Translations under genes and position numbers: made by a program | In this document: in pieces, positions 35,601 to 46,720 of the stretch | Layout: each line of letters begins with the position of its first letter | Numbering within the stretch: position 1 is the stretch's first letter | The notes under the pieces: model-generated | Seen by the model: only the letters and a program-made list of their open reading frames with translations | What the model was told of the DNA's origin: nothing | The model's database searches: none | Source of the DNA: Linanthus parryae | Taxonomy: Eukaryota > Streptophyta > Magnoliopsida > Ericales > Polemoniaceae | NCBI GenBank assembly: GCA_023055425.1 | Contig: JALGPY010000003.1 | Span: forward strand, 72,515,491-72,579,490 | DNA: 64,000 nt | Reading direction: 5' to 3'

Positions 35601-36564
35601 TCTCCCCTTTTCGCAATTTTCTACTTCTTTTCAAATCCTGCACATTACGACAAATGTGAGAACCACATCCGGTATCTAATACCCAGGATGATGAAATAGA
35701 AAGATTGACGTCTATAACATAAATACCTGGTGGTGGTGGAATCACTATTCCAAGCTTCTTATCCTCCAGATATTTAGGGCAATTCCTCCTCCAGTGACCC
35801 GGCTGGCTGCAGTAGTGACACTCACCTTTAGCCACGCCTCCACTAGGCTTTAGGGCTTCCTTGGATTTCGCAACTTTCTTGCGTTTTCCTTTTGAAGTAG
35901 ATGCAACTGACTTGCCCTTCTTCTTGTGGACCATCATTATGGCTTTGCCCTTGCCTTTATTGACGCTTTGCTCAGCTGTCTTTAGCATGTTCAATAGATC
36001 TGGCAAAGACTTGTTGATCTCATTCATATTATAGTTCATAATGAACTGATTATAACTGTCAGGCAACGATTGCAAGACGAGATCAGTCGCCAAGTCCTGG
36101 CCGAGTGGGAACCCCAGTCTCTCAAGGTTCTCTATGTACCCGATCATTCGGAGTACATGAGGGCCTACTGGATTCCCCTCTGCAAGACTATTTTTGAACA
36201 ATGCTTTGGACACCTCATAGCGCTCATGCCTTGCCTGTTCCTGAAACAATTGTTTCAAGTGTATGATCATATCATAGGCTTCCATGTTCTCGTGTTGCTT
36301 CTGAAGCTCACTAGTCATGGTACAAAGCATGAGGCAAGTCACGTCATTAGAATCATCAATATGTTTCTGACGTGCCCTTACTTCCGCTAATAGAGACTCA
36401 TCTTGTGGTGGGTCTGGAATTGGAGTGTCCAAGACGTACAGCTTCTTTTCTTGCTTAAGGACAATCCTCAAGTTTCTGTACCAGTCAAGGAAATTCGTTC
36501 CAGACAATTTATCCTTCTCAAGGACAGATCGTAGGGATGAACTTGATGCGTTGTTGTTTGCCAT
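32635..36564 (-). CDS. Copia gag-pol polyprotein of element B, uninterrupted, about 1309 aa
   Basis: I start it at the ATG at 36564 (MANNNASSSS), the start shared with element A, not the upstream in-frame ATG. Domains, rough residues: gag 1-240 (SGTNFLDWYRNLRIVLKQ); CCHC knuckle about 246-259 (CHYCSQPGHWRRNC); aspartic protease about 292 (LDTGCG); integrase HHCC about 430 (HCRLGHINEKR to CESCLLGK) and D-D-E about 489, 554 and 590 (HTDVCGPF, RSDHGGEY, NGVSERRNR); RT 815-1060 with LYVDDILI about 980; RNase H 1150-1240 (GYTDASF, STTEAEY, YCDNSGA). Integrase before RT is the Ty1/copia order. No stop or frameshift. Compared with A it is two residues shorter after DVYVK. Gag and pol share one frame, as usual for plant copia. 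It could supply proteins to related copies. Confidence 0.95.
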   Translation of the reverse strand: MANNNASSSSLRSVLEKDKLSGTNFLDWYRNLRIVLKQEKKLYVLDTPIPDPPQDESLLAEVRARQKHIDDSNDVTCLMLCTMTSELQKQHENMEAYDMIIHLKQLFQEQARHERYEVSKALFKNSLAEGNPVGPHVLRMIGYIENLERLGFPLGQDLATDLVLQSLPDSYNQFIMNYNMNEINKSLPDLLNMLKTAEQSVNKGKGKAIMMVHKKKGKSVASTSKGKRKKVAKSKEALKPSGGVAKGECHYCSQPGHWRRNCPKYLEDKKLGIVIPPPPGIYVIDVNLSISSSWVLDTGCGSHICRNVQDLKRSRKLRKGEIDLRVGNGARVAALAVGVYELSLPSGLILELDNCFYVPAMSRNIISVSCLDEKGFSISIKDKCCSIYFDSMHYCSAHLSNGLYILDLNNPIYNINTKRIKTNDLNPTYLWHCRLGHINEKRISRLHKDGLLDSFDLESYETCESCLLGKMTKSPFNKKGERTSELLALIHTDVCGPFPTPARGGYTYFITFTDDFSRYGFVYLMKAKSESFELFKEFKSEVEKQLGKSIKALRSDHGGEYLSQEFDEYLRECGIVSQLTPPGTPQWNGVSERRNRTLLDMVRSMMSQTDLPISFWGHALMTAAFTINRVPSKSVMKTPYEIWTGRRPIVSFMKIWGCDVYVKQTDKLGPKADKCKFVGYPKETKGYYFYNPTKNKVFVARTGVFLERELVSKEASGRVVELEEIHEPQTTEPIMEHEQEPQEVVEEPVQVTQELRRSGRVRHEPERYGLLVTEPDDVPLMDDEPANYGEAMNGPDSKKWLEAMRSEMDSMYTNKVWTLVEPPEGARPIGCKWVFKKKTDMDGKVVAYKGRLVAKGYRQIHGIDYDETFSPVAMTKSIRILLAIAAYYDYEIWQMDVKTAFLYGNLLEDVYMTQPEGFEDPENANKVCKLQRSIYGLKQASRSWNRRFDDAVKEFGFIKNEDEPCVYKKVSGSSIVFLVLYVDDILIIGNDIPTLQSVKDWLGKCFAMKDLGDAAYILGIKIYRDRSKRLLGLSQSTYIDKVLKRFNMQDSKKGFLPMSHGVTLSKNDCPSNEMEKDRMSRIPYASAIGSIMYAMLCTRPDVSYALSMVSRYQSNPGESHWIAVKNILKYLRRTKDVFLIFGGMEELSVKGYTDASFQTDKDDYRSQSGYVFCLNGGAVSWKSSKQGTVADSTTEAEYIAAAEAAKEAVWIKKFITELGVVPSIVDPVELYCDNSGAIAQAKEPRSHQKSKHVLRRFHLIRDMIDRGDVKICKIPTDDNVSDPLTKPLAQRKHEGHARSIGIRDAPDWL

Positions 36565-38159
36565 TTGGAATTCTACAAAACGAGAAATATGCAATTTTAG
36601 TATTTTGAACAATTTAACTATATTTAACAATGGCTAGATCATCAAATATAGCTCCCACTATTTTTCTCGGTTTAATAGCCATCACCATTAAAGCGGAAAA
36701 TATCTTTATACTTTCTAGTGGGTCCAAGATCCTTATTTCACTTTTTCTTGAGCTTGCTTTGGCAAGTCACCCAAGAATTGGTTATTTAGGTAGGAACCAT
36801 TCCAATTGCATCCCATGCAATTCTTGGTCCAATTAGGTGAATAAATTCCTTTTATTCTTTATCCAATTGGATAACTCCTAATTGTCATGCCTCTAAGCTC
36901 ATCAATCCAATTGATTCTTGCCTAGTTGCGTCCAACCTCTTGTTTTCAACATACACGCATTACTAGCTTGCATCGTCCGCAACACATCATGAAAAATTAA
37001 AATCGCCTTGCTTTGGCAAGCCCGAATTTTAATAGTCCATGATCATGAAGGGTGTTTTGGCAAGAGAAGGCAAAAACGCAATATTTAATTGAGGGATTTC
37101 TTTTAATTCGTTTGGTTGATCTTTATCAACATGGTCTACTTATTTGGATTGGGCTATCCACAATAAAAGACCAACCTTGTTTATTATTATCTTGTTATCG
37201 TTTTGCTTGTAGCGCCATACACACAAAATTAATAACAAGGCATGAATAATAAACATCCACAAAAATAAAAAAAAACGTGGCATGGATATGGCCTCTAGAC
37301 TAATGATATTATCAAGCCAATGATAATATTTAATTGCCCTAAAGTGCCGAGCTCATCTCCATGTGCTCCACCATAGCTGCGCGCCTAGGGATGTCTTTTG
37401 GCTCCTTTGGTTCTCCGGTCTTCTTCTCCATGCTCTTGGCTATCATCTAAATATTTCTAATTCTAGCCTAATATCTAGAATAAATAAATAATAAAAGCCT
37501 CACATGTTGAGGAGAAAAAGAACGACTCGCAGGCCGTAAAACTTAATTAATTATTACATTAATTTGATCAGCTCGCAGGCCGTAACCAAACCACAAAAAC
37601 AATAAACATCCACAATCCTAGGCCATATCCATCCACCATGCAATAAAGCACATAATACAGTTAAAACCAATTTTTAACGCGCTTGTTTAATTTTAATGAA
37701 ATTGGGTAACTAGGGTTTCACAACGGTCCAAAGGGTTCAAGCCAACAAGTGGCCCGAACCCTAGGACCGCCGCACGCCTAAGGGGGCCGCGGCCTTGCTT
37801 GGCGCGCAAGGGAGGGGCGGGCGGCTAGGGTTTCGGCCCTAGTCCCCTTCCTCCTTCCTTGTTGCCCAAGCAAGGTTGTTTCCTTATGGATTTATTTCCA
37901 TAATTTTATTTCCATAATTGAAAACCCCTTTTCAATCATGTGCCCATGAACCCTAATTTTTCAAGAACCCAATTATTCACATCCTATGTGATTAAACTCA
38001 CCAATTCTAACACCCAATGTTAAATTGGGTCTTGTTTGATTGAATCAAATTCAATATTGCATCTACTATGCCAATTTTTCAGTTTTCGCGTAATAAACAA
38101 TAATACGGTGTATGAACTGAAATCGTAAACACATAATATCATGTTATGCTCTACGACCT
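36565..38159 (-). other. Untranslated leader of copia element B
   Basis: About 1.6 kb between primer site and gag with no sustained frame. It carries the paired motif CTCGCAGGCCGT (37526-37537 and 37572-37583) flanking an AATTAATTA stretch, also seen in elements A and D. A GC-rich patch (37745-37850) interrupts the AT-rich background. Confidence 0.8.
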
Positions 38160-38174
38160 GTGGCTCTGATACCA
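38160..38174 (-). promoter_or_regulatory. Primer binding site of copia element B (initiator tRNA-Met type)
   Basis: The - strand reads TGGTATCAGAGCCAC, one base from the 5' LTR. This is the classic plant copia site complementary to the 3' end of tRNA-iMet. Confidence 0.9.
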
Positions 38175-38175
38175 C

Positions 38176-39616
38176 TGTTGGGTTTTGACGTAGGTAACGC
38201 AGCGGAATAACAAAAATTAATCCTACTCAAAGCCCACCAAGGATCACAGGAAGAGACATCATAACATGATTAAGGACATAGAAGATGTGTACCTTTTCGT
38301 TTGTGAGATCACACGAAGAATGATGTCCTCGTCTCTACGGTTGATCCACGTCTAGAGGTGAGATCTAGATTCTTCCTTCAATCAAGTGCTAGCTTGAACC
38401 TTGGAGGAAGAGGGATGAAGATCAAAGGCACAAAGCAACAAAGCAACAAAGGAGGGGCGGCCTCCCTTTGTGCCGTCGGGTAAGGGGGCGGACGGGGCTA
38501 GGGTTTCGGCCCTAGCTCTTGTCTTGCTCTCTCTCTCTTGCTCTCTCCCACTCTTTGTGTGTTATGACTAATAACTCATGTAGTGGGAAGGAAGCTAGAG
38601 CCTCCTTTATATACTCCAACAACTCCTTGTTGTTTCCATAAAAGAGTTTTTCTTGTTCTAGTAGGACTAGAACTATTCCCTTCCTTGCAAATTAGTCCTA
38701 CTAAGTTTGCAAGGTGTTGCACAATGATCCTTCTATTAATTAATCCATATTAATTAATCCCAAATCTAGCTCTACTCTATTTGACGTGTGACCCCATAGG
38801 TTTCTATATAGTTGGTAGTAACTATTACTAACATGGAGCGGTGTCTAGCAACACATCCATGCAACCCAACCAATAGAAATAGTCAGTGATCCCGACAAAC
38901 CTTTGTGCCCAATATGTCATATTGCATTATCCATTTGTCTCCATATCCGGATTGGACACGAGACATAAATAGTCACACTCGTATATCCAATCCATAGTTC
39001 CTCGATCCTGGGAATATGCTTATACTTGCAGATAACATTAATATCTCCATATTAATTTATCTGAGTCTGGCTAGACATTCAATAAGCCTCATCCCTCGAG
39101 TGGTCGTGGATATTTACCCCTATTATGTAGGAGGGACAAATCCTATCTACATCACTACGATCTCTAAGCTTGCTTCCTATCACGCCCGATAGCCACCTTT
39201 ATGATTACCCAGTTACGGTGTAACGTTTGATAACATCAAAGCGCAATATTTCACAACTAGAGTATCTAGTGACTTCAAGTCCAAGGATTGCAATAATATT
39301 AGCACTACGAAAAGCGATTGTGACTTCACATAATCTAATGTATCCTTTTCGTCATGGGTCAATCCAGTATGCCATTACTCCTAATGCATACCCATGTGTT
39401 AGACTTGATATCTCCATATCAATCTACCCACATACTAGTCTATATTTGATTGTCCTATTAATCAATATAATGGACTAGGGACATTTAAGATAAATAACAC
39501 AATTTATCTAAGGACTTCATTATATTAAATATCGCCATAAATAATAAATGAATATTCTAGCCAAAAACATTGTTCATACTAAATCTACGATTGCCTCTAG
39601 GGCATCTATTCCAACA
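38176..39616 (-). repeat. 5' LTR of copia element B
   Basis: 1441 bp, nearly identical to 31180-32620. Followed by the GATTG duplication and then the last 23 bp of element A's LTR. Confidence 0.95.
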
Positions 39617-39621
39617 GATTG

Positions 39622-39644
39622 CCTCTAGGGCATCTATTCCAACA
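39622..39644 (-). repeat. 3' LTR of copia element A, short remaining part
   Basis: These 23 bp complete the LTR begun at 29776-31179. They are the same as the corresponding end of the right LTR except for its mutated last bases. The polypurine tract of A follows at 39645-39658. Confidence 0.88.
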
Positions 39645-39658
39645 GTCTCCCACTTGCA

Positions 39659-42600
39659 CTAGAGCCAATCTGGCGCATCTCGTATGCCCATACTCCTAGT
39701 GTGCCCTTCATGCTTCCACTGCGTGAGAGGCTTCGTAAGCGGGTCTGACAGATTATCATCTGTAGGAATCTTGCATATCCGAACGTCTCCTCTATCGATA
39801 ATATCTCGAATCAGATGAAACTTCCTGAGCACATGCTTGGACTTCTGGTGCGATCTGGGTTCTTTGATTGCGCGATCGCCCCACTGTTGTCACAGAACAA
39901 CTCCACTGGATCCGCAATGCTAGGGACCACACCAAGTTCAGAAACAAACTTTCTGATCCAAACAGCCTCCTTTGCTGCACCATTTGCAGCAATGTACTCA
40001 GCCTCTGTTGTAGAATCAGCTACCGTCTCTTGCTTGGAACTCTTCCAGCTCACCGCTGCTCCATTCAGGCAAAACATATATCCCGACTGTGATCTAAAGT
40101 CATCTCTATCGGTTTGGAAGCTTGCATCAGTGTAACCCCTTACACGCAACTCTTCCTCACCGCCAAACATCAAGAAAGCATCCTTAGTTCTTCTCAAGTA
40201 CTTTAGGATGTTCTTGACAGCAATCCAGTGACTCTCACCTGGATTGGATTGGTATCTGCTTGTCATACTCAAGGCATATGACACATCTGGTCTAGTACAT
40301 AACATGGCGTACATGATAGATCCTATGGCCGAGGCATAGGGAATCCTACTCATGCGTTCCTTCTCAATCTCATTGGAAGGACAACCACTCTTCGAAAGAG
40401 CGATTCCATGTGACATGGGCAAGAACCCCTTCTTGGAGTCTTGCATGTTGAACCGTTTCAACACCTTGTCAATATATGTACTCTGACTTAGGCCTAGCAA
40501 CCTCTTAGATCTATCTCTATAGATCTTTATACCGAGTATATAGGCTGCTTCCCCTAAGTCTTTCATTGAGAAACATTTTCCTAGCCAATCTTTCACAGAT
40601 TGCAGCATGGGAATGTCGTTTCCAATGAGTAGTATGTCATCCACATACAAGACCAGAAAAGCTACAGAGCTCCCACTAACCTTCTTGTAAACACAAGACT
40701 CATCTTCGTTTCTGATGAAGCCAAACTTTTTGACTACTTCATCAAAACGTCGATTCCAACTCCTAGAAGCTTGCTTCAATCCATAAATGGATCGTTGCAG
40801 CTTACAGACTTTGTTGGCTTGCTTTGGATCCTCAAAACCCTCCGGCTGTATCATATACACATCCTCGAGGAGATTCCCATAAAGGAATGCTGTTTTGACA
40901 TCCATCTGCCAAATCTCATAGTCATAGTATGCTGCAATTGCAAGTAGGATTCGGATGGATTTGGTCATAGCGACTGGTGAAAAGGTTTCATCATAGTCAA
41001 TACCATGAATCTGTCTGAATCCTTTAGCCACCAATCGGCCCTTATAGGTAATCACATTACCATCCATGTCGATCTTCTTCTTGAAGACCCACTTGCACCC
41101 TATGGGCCGCGCCCCATCAGGTGGTTCCACCAAAGTCCATACTTTGTTGGTATACATGGATTCCATCTCGGATCTCATGGATTCAAGCCACTTCTGCGAG
41201 TCTGGGCCATTCATGGCCTCCTCATAGGTAGTAGGCTCATCATCTATGAGCATCGTGTCACCGGAATCAGTTACGAGAAGTCCGTACCTCTCGGGTTCCT
41301 GGCGCACTCTACTAGATCTACGAAGCTCTTGTGTTACCTGAACAGGTGGATCCACAACTGCTTGTGATTCCTGTTCATGTTCCATAATCGGTTCAGTGAT
41401 TTGTGGTTCTTGAACTTCTTCAAGTTCTACATTCCTCCCACTTGCTTCTTTAGAGACAAACTCTCTTTCTAGAAACACGCCGGTCCGAGCAACAAACACT
41501 TTGTTCTCGGTTGGATTGTAGAAGTAGTATCCCTTAGTTTCCTTAGGGTACCCCACAAATTTACACTTATCCGATTTAGGCCCTAGCTTGTCTGATTGTA
41601 AACGTTTTACATAGACATCGCAGCCCCAAATCCTCATGAACGACAGTGTGGGACGCCTCCCACTCCACATCTCATATGGTGTCTTCATGACTGATTTAGA
41701 TGGAACACGGTTAATGGTGAAAGCTGCACTTAATAGAGCGTAGCCCCAAAATGATAATGGAAGATCGGTTTGACATATCATAGACCGAACCATATCCAAT
41801 AGGGTTCGATTCCTCCTCTCGGACACGCCATTCCATTCTGGCGTTCCGGGTGGAGTGAGTTGGGACACGATCCCACACTCTCTAAGATAGTCGTCAAACT
41901 CTTGGCTCAAGTATTCTCCTCCACGATCCGATCGTAGAGCCTTGATACTTTTGCCAAGTTGCTTCTCTACTTCATTCTTGAATTCTTTGAACACTTCAAA
42001 GGATTCGGATTTTGCCCTCATAAGGTACACAAATCCATATCGACTGTAATCATCAGTAAACGTAATGAAGTAGACATAACCACCCCTGGCAGGCGTGGCA
42101 AATGGCCCACACACATCGGTATGTATGAGCGCCAATTGCTCACTAGTCCTCTCACCTTTCTTATTGAAAGGGGACTTTGTCATTTTTCCCAATAAACAAG
42201 CCTCACATGTCTCATATGATTCAAAATCAAATGAGTCTAGCAATCCATCCTTATGGAGTCTAGATACACGTTTCTCATTTATGTGGCCTAAACGACAATG
42301 CCATAAATAAGCAGGATTTAAATCATTTATTTTAATCCGCTTGGTATTAATGTTGTAGACAGGATTGCTTAGATCAAGGACATAAAGTCCATTAAATAAT
42401 TGCGCACTAAAATAGTGAATATTATTCAAATAAAAGGAACAACAATTGTTCTTTATTGAAATAACAAAACCTTCCTTGTCCAAACAAGAAATAGAAATAA
42501 TGTTTCTGCTCATAGCAGGCACAAAATAGCAATTATTAATTCTAAAACTAATCCTGAAGGGAGAGATAGCTCGCACACGCCTATGGCCAACGCAGCAACC

Positions 42601-43607
42601 TTTGCTCCATTCCCAACGCGCAGATCTACCTCCCCTTTAGCCAATCTTTTACTTCTCTTTAGATCCTGCATATTTCGACAAATATGAGATCCACATCCAG
42701 TAACTAATACCCATGATGTAGAGACAGTTAAATTGACATCTACAACAAAAATACCTAGTGGTGGTGGAATCACTATTCCTAGCCTCTTGTCCTCCAGATA
42801 TTTTGGGCAGTTCCTCCTCCAGTGTCCAGGTTGACTACAGTAGTGACATTCACCCTTAGTCACGACCTTGGCAATGCTACCAACAGGCTTAAGGGCTTGT
42901 TCCTTGGTCTTGGCAACTGACTTGCCTTTGCCCTTGGAGGAAGAGGCAAACTTTTTGCCCTTTCCTTTATGCACCATCATAATGGCCTTGCCCTTACCCT
43001 TGTTGATGCTCTGTTCAGCCGTCCTCAACATGTTGAGCAAATCTGGCAGTGGTTTAACGATCTCGTTCATGTTATAGTTCATAATGAACTGTCCATAACT
43101 TTCAGGAAACGATTGCAACACGAGATCGGTTGCCAACTCTTGGCCGACCGGGAACCCAAGCCGGGCGAGATTCTCCAAGTACCCGATCATTCGGAGTACA
43201 TGGGGTCCCACCGGGTTCCCTTCTGCCAGATGACATTTTAACAGTGCCTTTGAGACCTCATACCTCTCTACCCTCGCCTGCTCTTGGAAGAGCTGCTTTA
43301 GATGTTCGATCATATCGACAGCATTCATGTTCTCATGTTGCTTCTGAAGCTCAGAGGTCATGGTGCAAAGCATTAGGCAGGCCGCATCACTAGCGTCATC
43401 AACACGATTTTGATACGCCTTTAAGGCAGCAGGTGTCTGATTCTCTGGACCTTCTGGAACATGCTCCTCTATTGCGTACAGCTTCTTCTCTTGCTTGAGA
43501 ACAATTCTCAAGTTTCTGTACCAATCAAGAAAGTTGGTTCCAGAGAGCTTGTCCTTCTCAAGGACAGATCGTAGGGAATGTTGTGAACTCGATGAGTTGT
43601 TTGCCAT
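39659..43607 (-). pseudogene. Copia gag-pol polyprotein of element A, two single-base frameshifts
   Basis: ATG at 43607 (MANNSSSSQHSLRS). Gag and the CCHC knuckle (CHYCSQPGHWRRNC) read to about 42538, where one base is missing between 42537 and 42538 relative to element B. The frame otherwise runs to a stop at 42510. Pol continues in the other frame (from about 42536 to 39811) with the HHCC, D-D-E (RSDRGGEY, NGVSERRNR), LYVDDILL and RNase H landmarks. A second missing base near 39861-39863 throws off the C-terminal RNase H after IAQSK. The protease site reads LVTGCG instead of LDTGCG, so its catalytic Asp is lost. The proper end PDWL and stop at 39659-39661 are still recognisable. The copy should not make functional protein itself but keeps cis signals. 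Confidence 0.92.
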
Positions 43608-45277
43608 TTGGAATTCTACAAAAGGAAGATACGCAAGTTTTAGTATTTATGAATTTTTGACTATATTTAATAATGGCTAGTTTATTAAATATAGCTCCCA
43701 CTATTTTTCTACGGATTAATAACCCTCAAGATATTAATGCGGAAAATATACTTATATTTTCTAGTGGGCCAAGATCCATCTTTTTCATCTCCTTATGAGC
43801 TTGCTTTGGCAAGTCACCCATAATTCGACTACTTCTTAGGTAGGAACAATTCCAATTGCATCCCATATGCAACTCTTGGTTAAATCGGGCAAATAACTCC
43901 TTATTTATCCATCCATATGGATAATCCCAATTGATTGCCTCTAGGTTTCTTAATCAAATTAATAGCCTAGTTGTGTTCAACCTCTTATCTAAACAATTGC
44001 ACATTGTTACGTGCCATCGCATTCCATCATTATGAATCAAGTCGCCATGCTTTGGCACGCACGAACTTGATAAATAATGATGATAATGAGTGTTTAAATA
44101 ACGAGAAGGCAAGAACACAATATTTAAAATTTGAGGGATTTTCAATTTTAATTTTAATTATCTTGTTGATCAATATCAACTAATCTATCTATTTGAGTTT
44201 GGGCACAACTCCAAATAATAGATCCGGGTTGTCTAATTATCTTATTATCCTAATTGCATGCATCATCCATACACCAACCACACAAATAATAAGACAATAA
44301 ATAAACAACCACAAAACAGAAATTAAACGTGATGTGGATATGGCCTTTTCTAGACTAAGATAATTCCAAGCCAATGGAATTATCTATGAACCCTAAACAA
44401 ACACATCTCCATGCGTCTTGATCTTTTGGTCCATCCTTCATAGTCATGTGGTGTGCTCCATGCTCCACGCTCCATCTTTTGTGGCTTCTTTGGCTTTGGG
44501 CTTCTTCTTCTCCAATCTTGGCTAATAATCTACTTTATCTAGTACTAGCTAACATCTATACTAAATAAAATAAATCTCACAAGTTGAGAAAAAAAATGGC
44601 ACGCAGGCCATAAAACCCTAATTAATTATTACAATTTAATTGATCAGCTCGCAGGCCGTAAAACCAAACCACAAAATTAAACATCCACATCAAACCACAT
44701 CCTAAGGCCATATCCAATCACCATGCGATTTGCACATAAACAGTTAAAATCCAATTTTAACGCGCTTGGTCAATTTTAATTGATTTTAGGATTTCTAGGG
44801 TTAAAGCGGTCCATGGGCCCAACAATCCAATTGCCCGGGCCCAAACAAAGTGAACCATAAGGCCCTAGGGCCGGCCCGGCCCAAAACCCGCAAGCTAGGC
44901 CCGCGGGTTAGGGCCGCCCGGCCCCTTAGGGCGCCAATCTTGGGCGGCAAGCAAGGGGGCGGTCCCCTAGGGGGCCGAACCTCCTTGTGGAGGTTGTTTC
45001 CAAAACAACCTCCTTGCTTGTAGCCCAAGTTTGGTTGTTTCCTTGTTTTGGGAGAACTCCTTCTTCCCCAAGGATGCCCAAACCCTAGATCTAAGATCCT
45101 AAAATTTCTCAAACTCACCAATTTATGCATCCAATGCAAAATTGGGTCTTGTTATGATTAATTCTTTGAAAAATTGCATCCAATGCTTGATTTGGCTTGT
45201 TTTACGCGATAAACAACAAATTAAGGTGTAAAACAACAAGAATGTAACACATAAACTACGTTTATGCTCTATGACCT
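43608..45277 (-). other. Untranslated leader of copia element A
   Basis: About 1.7 kb, no sustained coding. It contains the paired motif GCACGCAGGCCAT / GCTCGCAGGCCGT (44599-44611 and 44647-44659) and a GC-rich patch (44810-44990). Open frames in the patch are compositional. Confidence 0.75.
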
Positions 45278-45292
45278 GTGGCTCTGATACCA
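45278..45292 (-). promoter_or_regulatory. Primer binding site of copia element A (initiator tRNA-Met type)
   Basis: TGGTATCAGAGCCAC on the - strand, one base from the 5' LTR at 45294. Confidence 0.9.
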
Positions 45293-45293
45293 C

Positions 45294-46720
45294 TGTAGGG
45301 TTTTGATTCATGGATCGCGCAAACGGAAGCATAATCAAACAAACTACCATGCAAAACCCTCCAAGGATCACAAGTCTAGATGCATAACGATAGTGAAGGT
45401 AAGAAATCATAAACACACCTTTGGGTTCTCCTTGATGACTTCAAACGCGAATAGTGTCACGTTCTCTATAGTTGATCCACGCCTAGAGTTGATCCTAGAT
45501 CTCCAATCTCCTTGGTGCTAGCCCGGAATGAGAGGAGGGTGAAGGAATCACGCAAAACGAGGCACAAAGAGGGGTTCGGCCCTCTTGTGGCGTCGGGGAC
45601 GAGGGGCGGCGGCAAGGGGGCGGCGTCCTCCTTGTTGCTTGCTCTCTCTCTCCTTTGTTCTCTCCCACTCTTGTTATGTTCTCTTTAGAGCATAAGTTAT
45701 GAGGAAGGAAGGAAGGAGGGTCATTTATATAGTCCAACAACTCCTTGTTAACTACCTAAAGGACTTATTCTAGTCCTACTAGAATTCAATTTAGTCCCTT
45801 CCTTGCAAATTAGTCCCTACTAAGTTTGCAAGGGTTTGCAAAGTGATCCTTCTAATTAATTAATCCAATTAATTAATTCCCAAATCTAGTACAACTCTAT
45901 ATAGCGTGTGACCCCATAGGTTCTATCTAGTTGGTAGCAACTCTTTGCTAATATGGAGCGGTTTCTAGCAAAACATCCATTCTAGCCAACTAATAGAATA
46001 GTCATCTAGACAACCTTGTACAAGTAATTGTCTCATCCCTTTGCCTCCATATCCGGATTGGACACGAGACATACAAGTCACACTCGTATATCCAATCCCT
46101 AGTTTCTCGATCCATGGAATAGCCTTATTCGTGCAAATAACATCAATATCTCATATTGATTTATTTGAGTCTGGCCAGACATTCTATAAGCACTATCCTC
46201 GAGTGGCCTAGAATATTTGCTCCCGTTATGTGGGAGGGGAAAATCCTCTCTACGTCCACTACGATCTCTAAGCTTGCTTCTCATTGTATCCAGTACACGC
46301 CTTTATAACTACCCAGTTACGGTGTAGCGTTTAACGCTACCAAGATCACAATGATCTACAACTAGAATATCTAGTGACTTCAAGTCTAAGGATGACAATA
46401 CCATTGTACCCGAGAAGCACTTGTGACTTAACATAACGTGTATGTAGCCTTCTCGGTGATGGGTCAATCCAGTGCAACATTCCGTAATGCACACCTATGT
46501 GTTGGATCATGATATCTCCATATCAATCCAACCCCATACTAGTCTATAGATGATTGTCCCATTTAATCATTATACTTGACTAGGGATATTTAAGATAAAC
46601 AACACGATTGTAAATCTAAGGACTTCATTATATTAAATATCCAATAAATAATAAATGAATTTTCTAGCCATATACAAATTCATACTAAACTAGATTGCCT
46701 CTAGGGCATCTATTCCAGTA
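45294..46720 (-). repeat. 5' LTR of copia element A
   Basis: 1427 bp, the same length as the reassembled left LTR. Hairpin GTAGCGTTTAACGCTAC at 46324-46340. It is followed by GCTAG and the resumed element C. Confidence 0.93.

Larger units (their letters stand above)
31180..39616 (-). mobile_element. Ty1/copia element B (Angela/BARE-like), young, apparently intact, 8.4 kb
   Basis: Complete element with LTRs 31180-32620 and 38176-39616 (each exactly 1441 bp), flanked by GATTG (31175-31179 and 39617-39621). It is inserted into the left LTR of element A. A single reading frame covers gag-pol. By eye I find one LTR difference (C at about 32301 against T at about 39297). Polypurine tract and iMet primer site are both present. 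Everything visible is compatible with a recent insertion. Confidence 0.95.
29776..46720 (-). mobile_element. Ty1/copia element A (Angela/BARE-like), contains nested element B
   Basis: Inserted into element C with target duplication GCTAG (29771-29775 and 46721-46725). LTRs are 1427 bp: left 29776-31179 plus 39622-39644 (split by B), right 45294-46720. About a dozen LTR differences are visible by eye. The right LTR's outer end reads ...CCAGTA instead of ...CCAACA, so the terminal CA is lost. Internal region 39645-45293, coding on the - strand, with a tRNA-iMet primer site. Without B the element is about 8.5 kb. Confidence 0.93.

Noticed and set aside
44801..45139. Gly/Pro/Arg-rich frame (also 55661-55966 in element D)
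   Set aside because: GC-rich patch of the copia leaders; not conserved as protein between elements.
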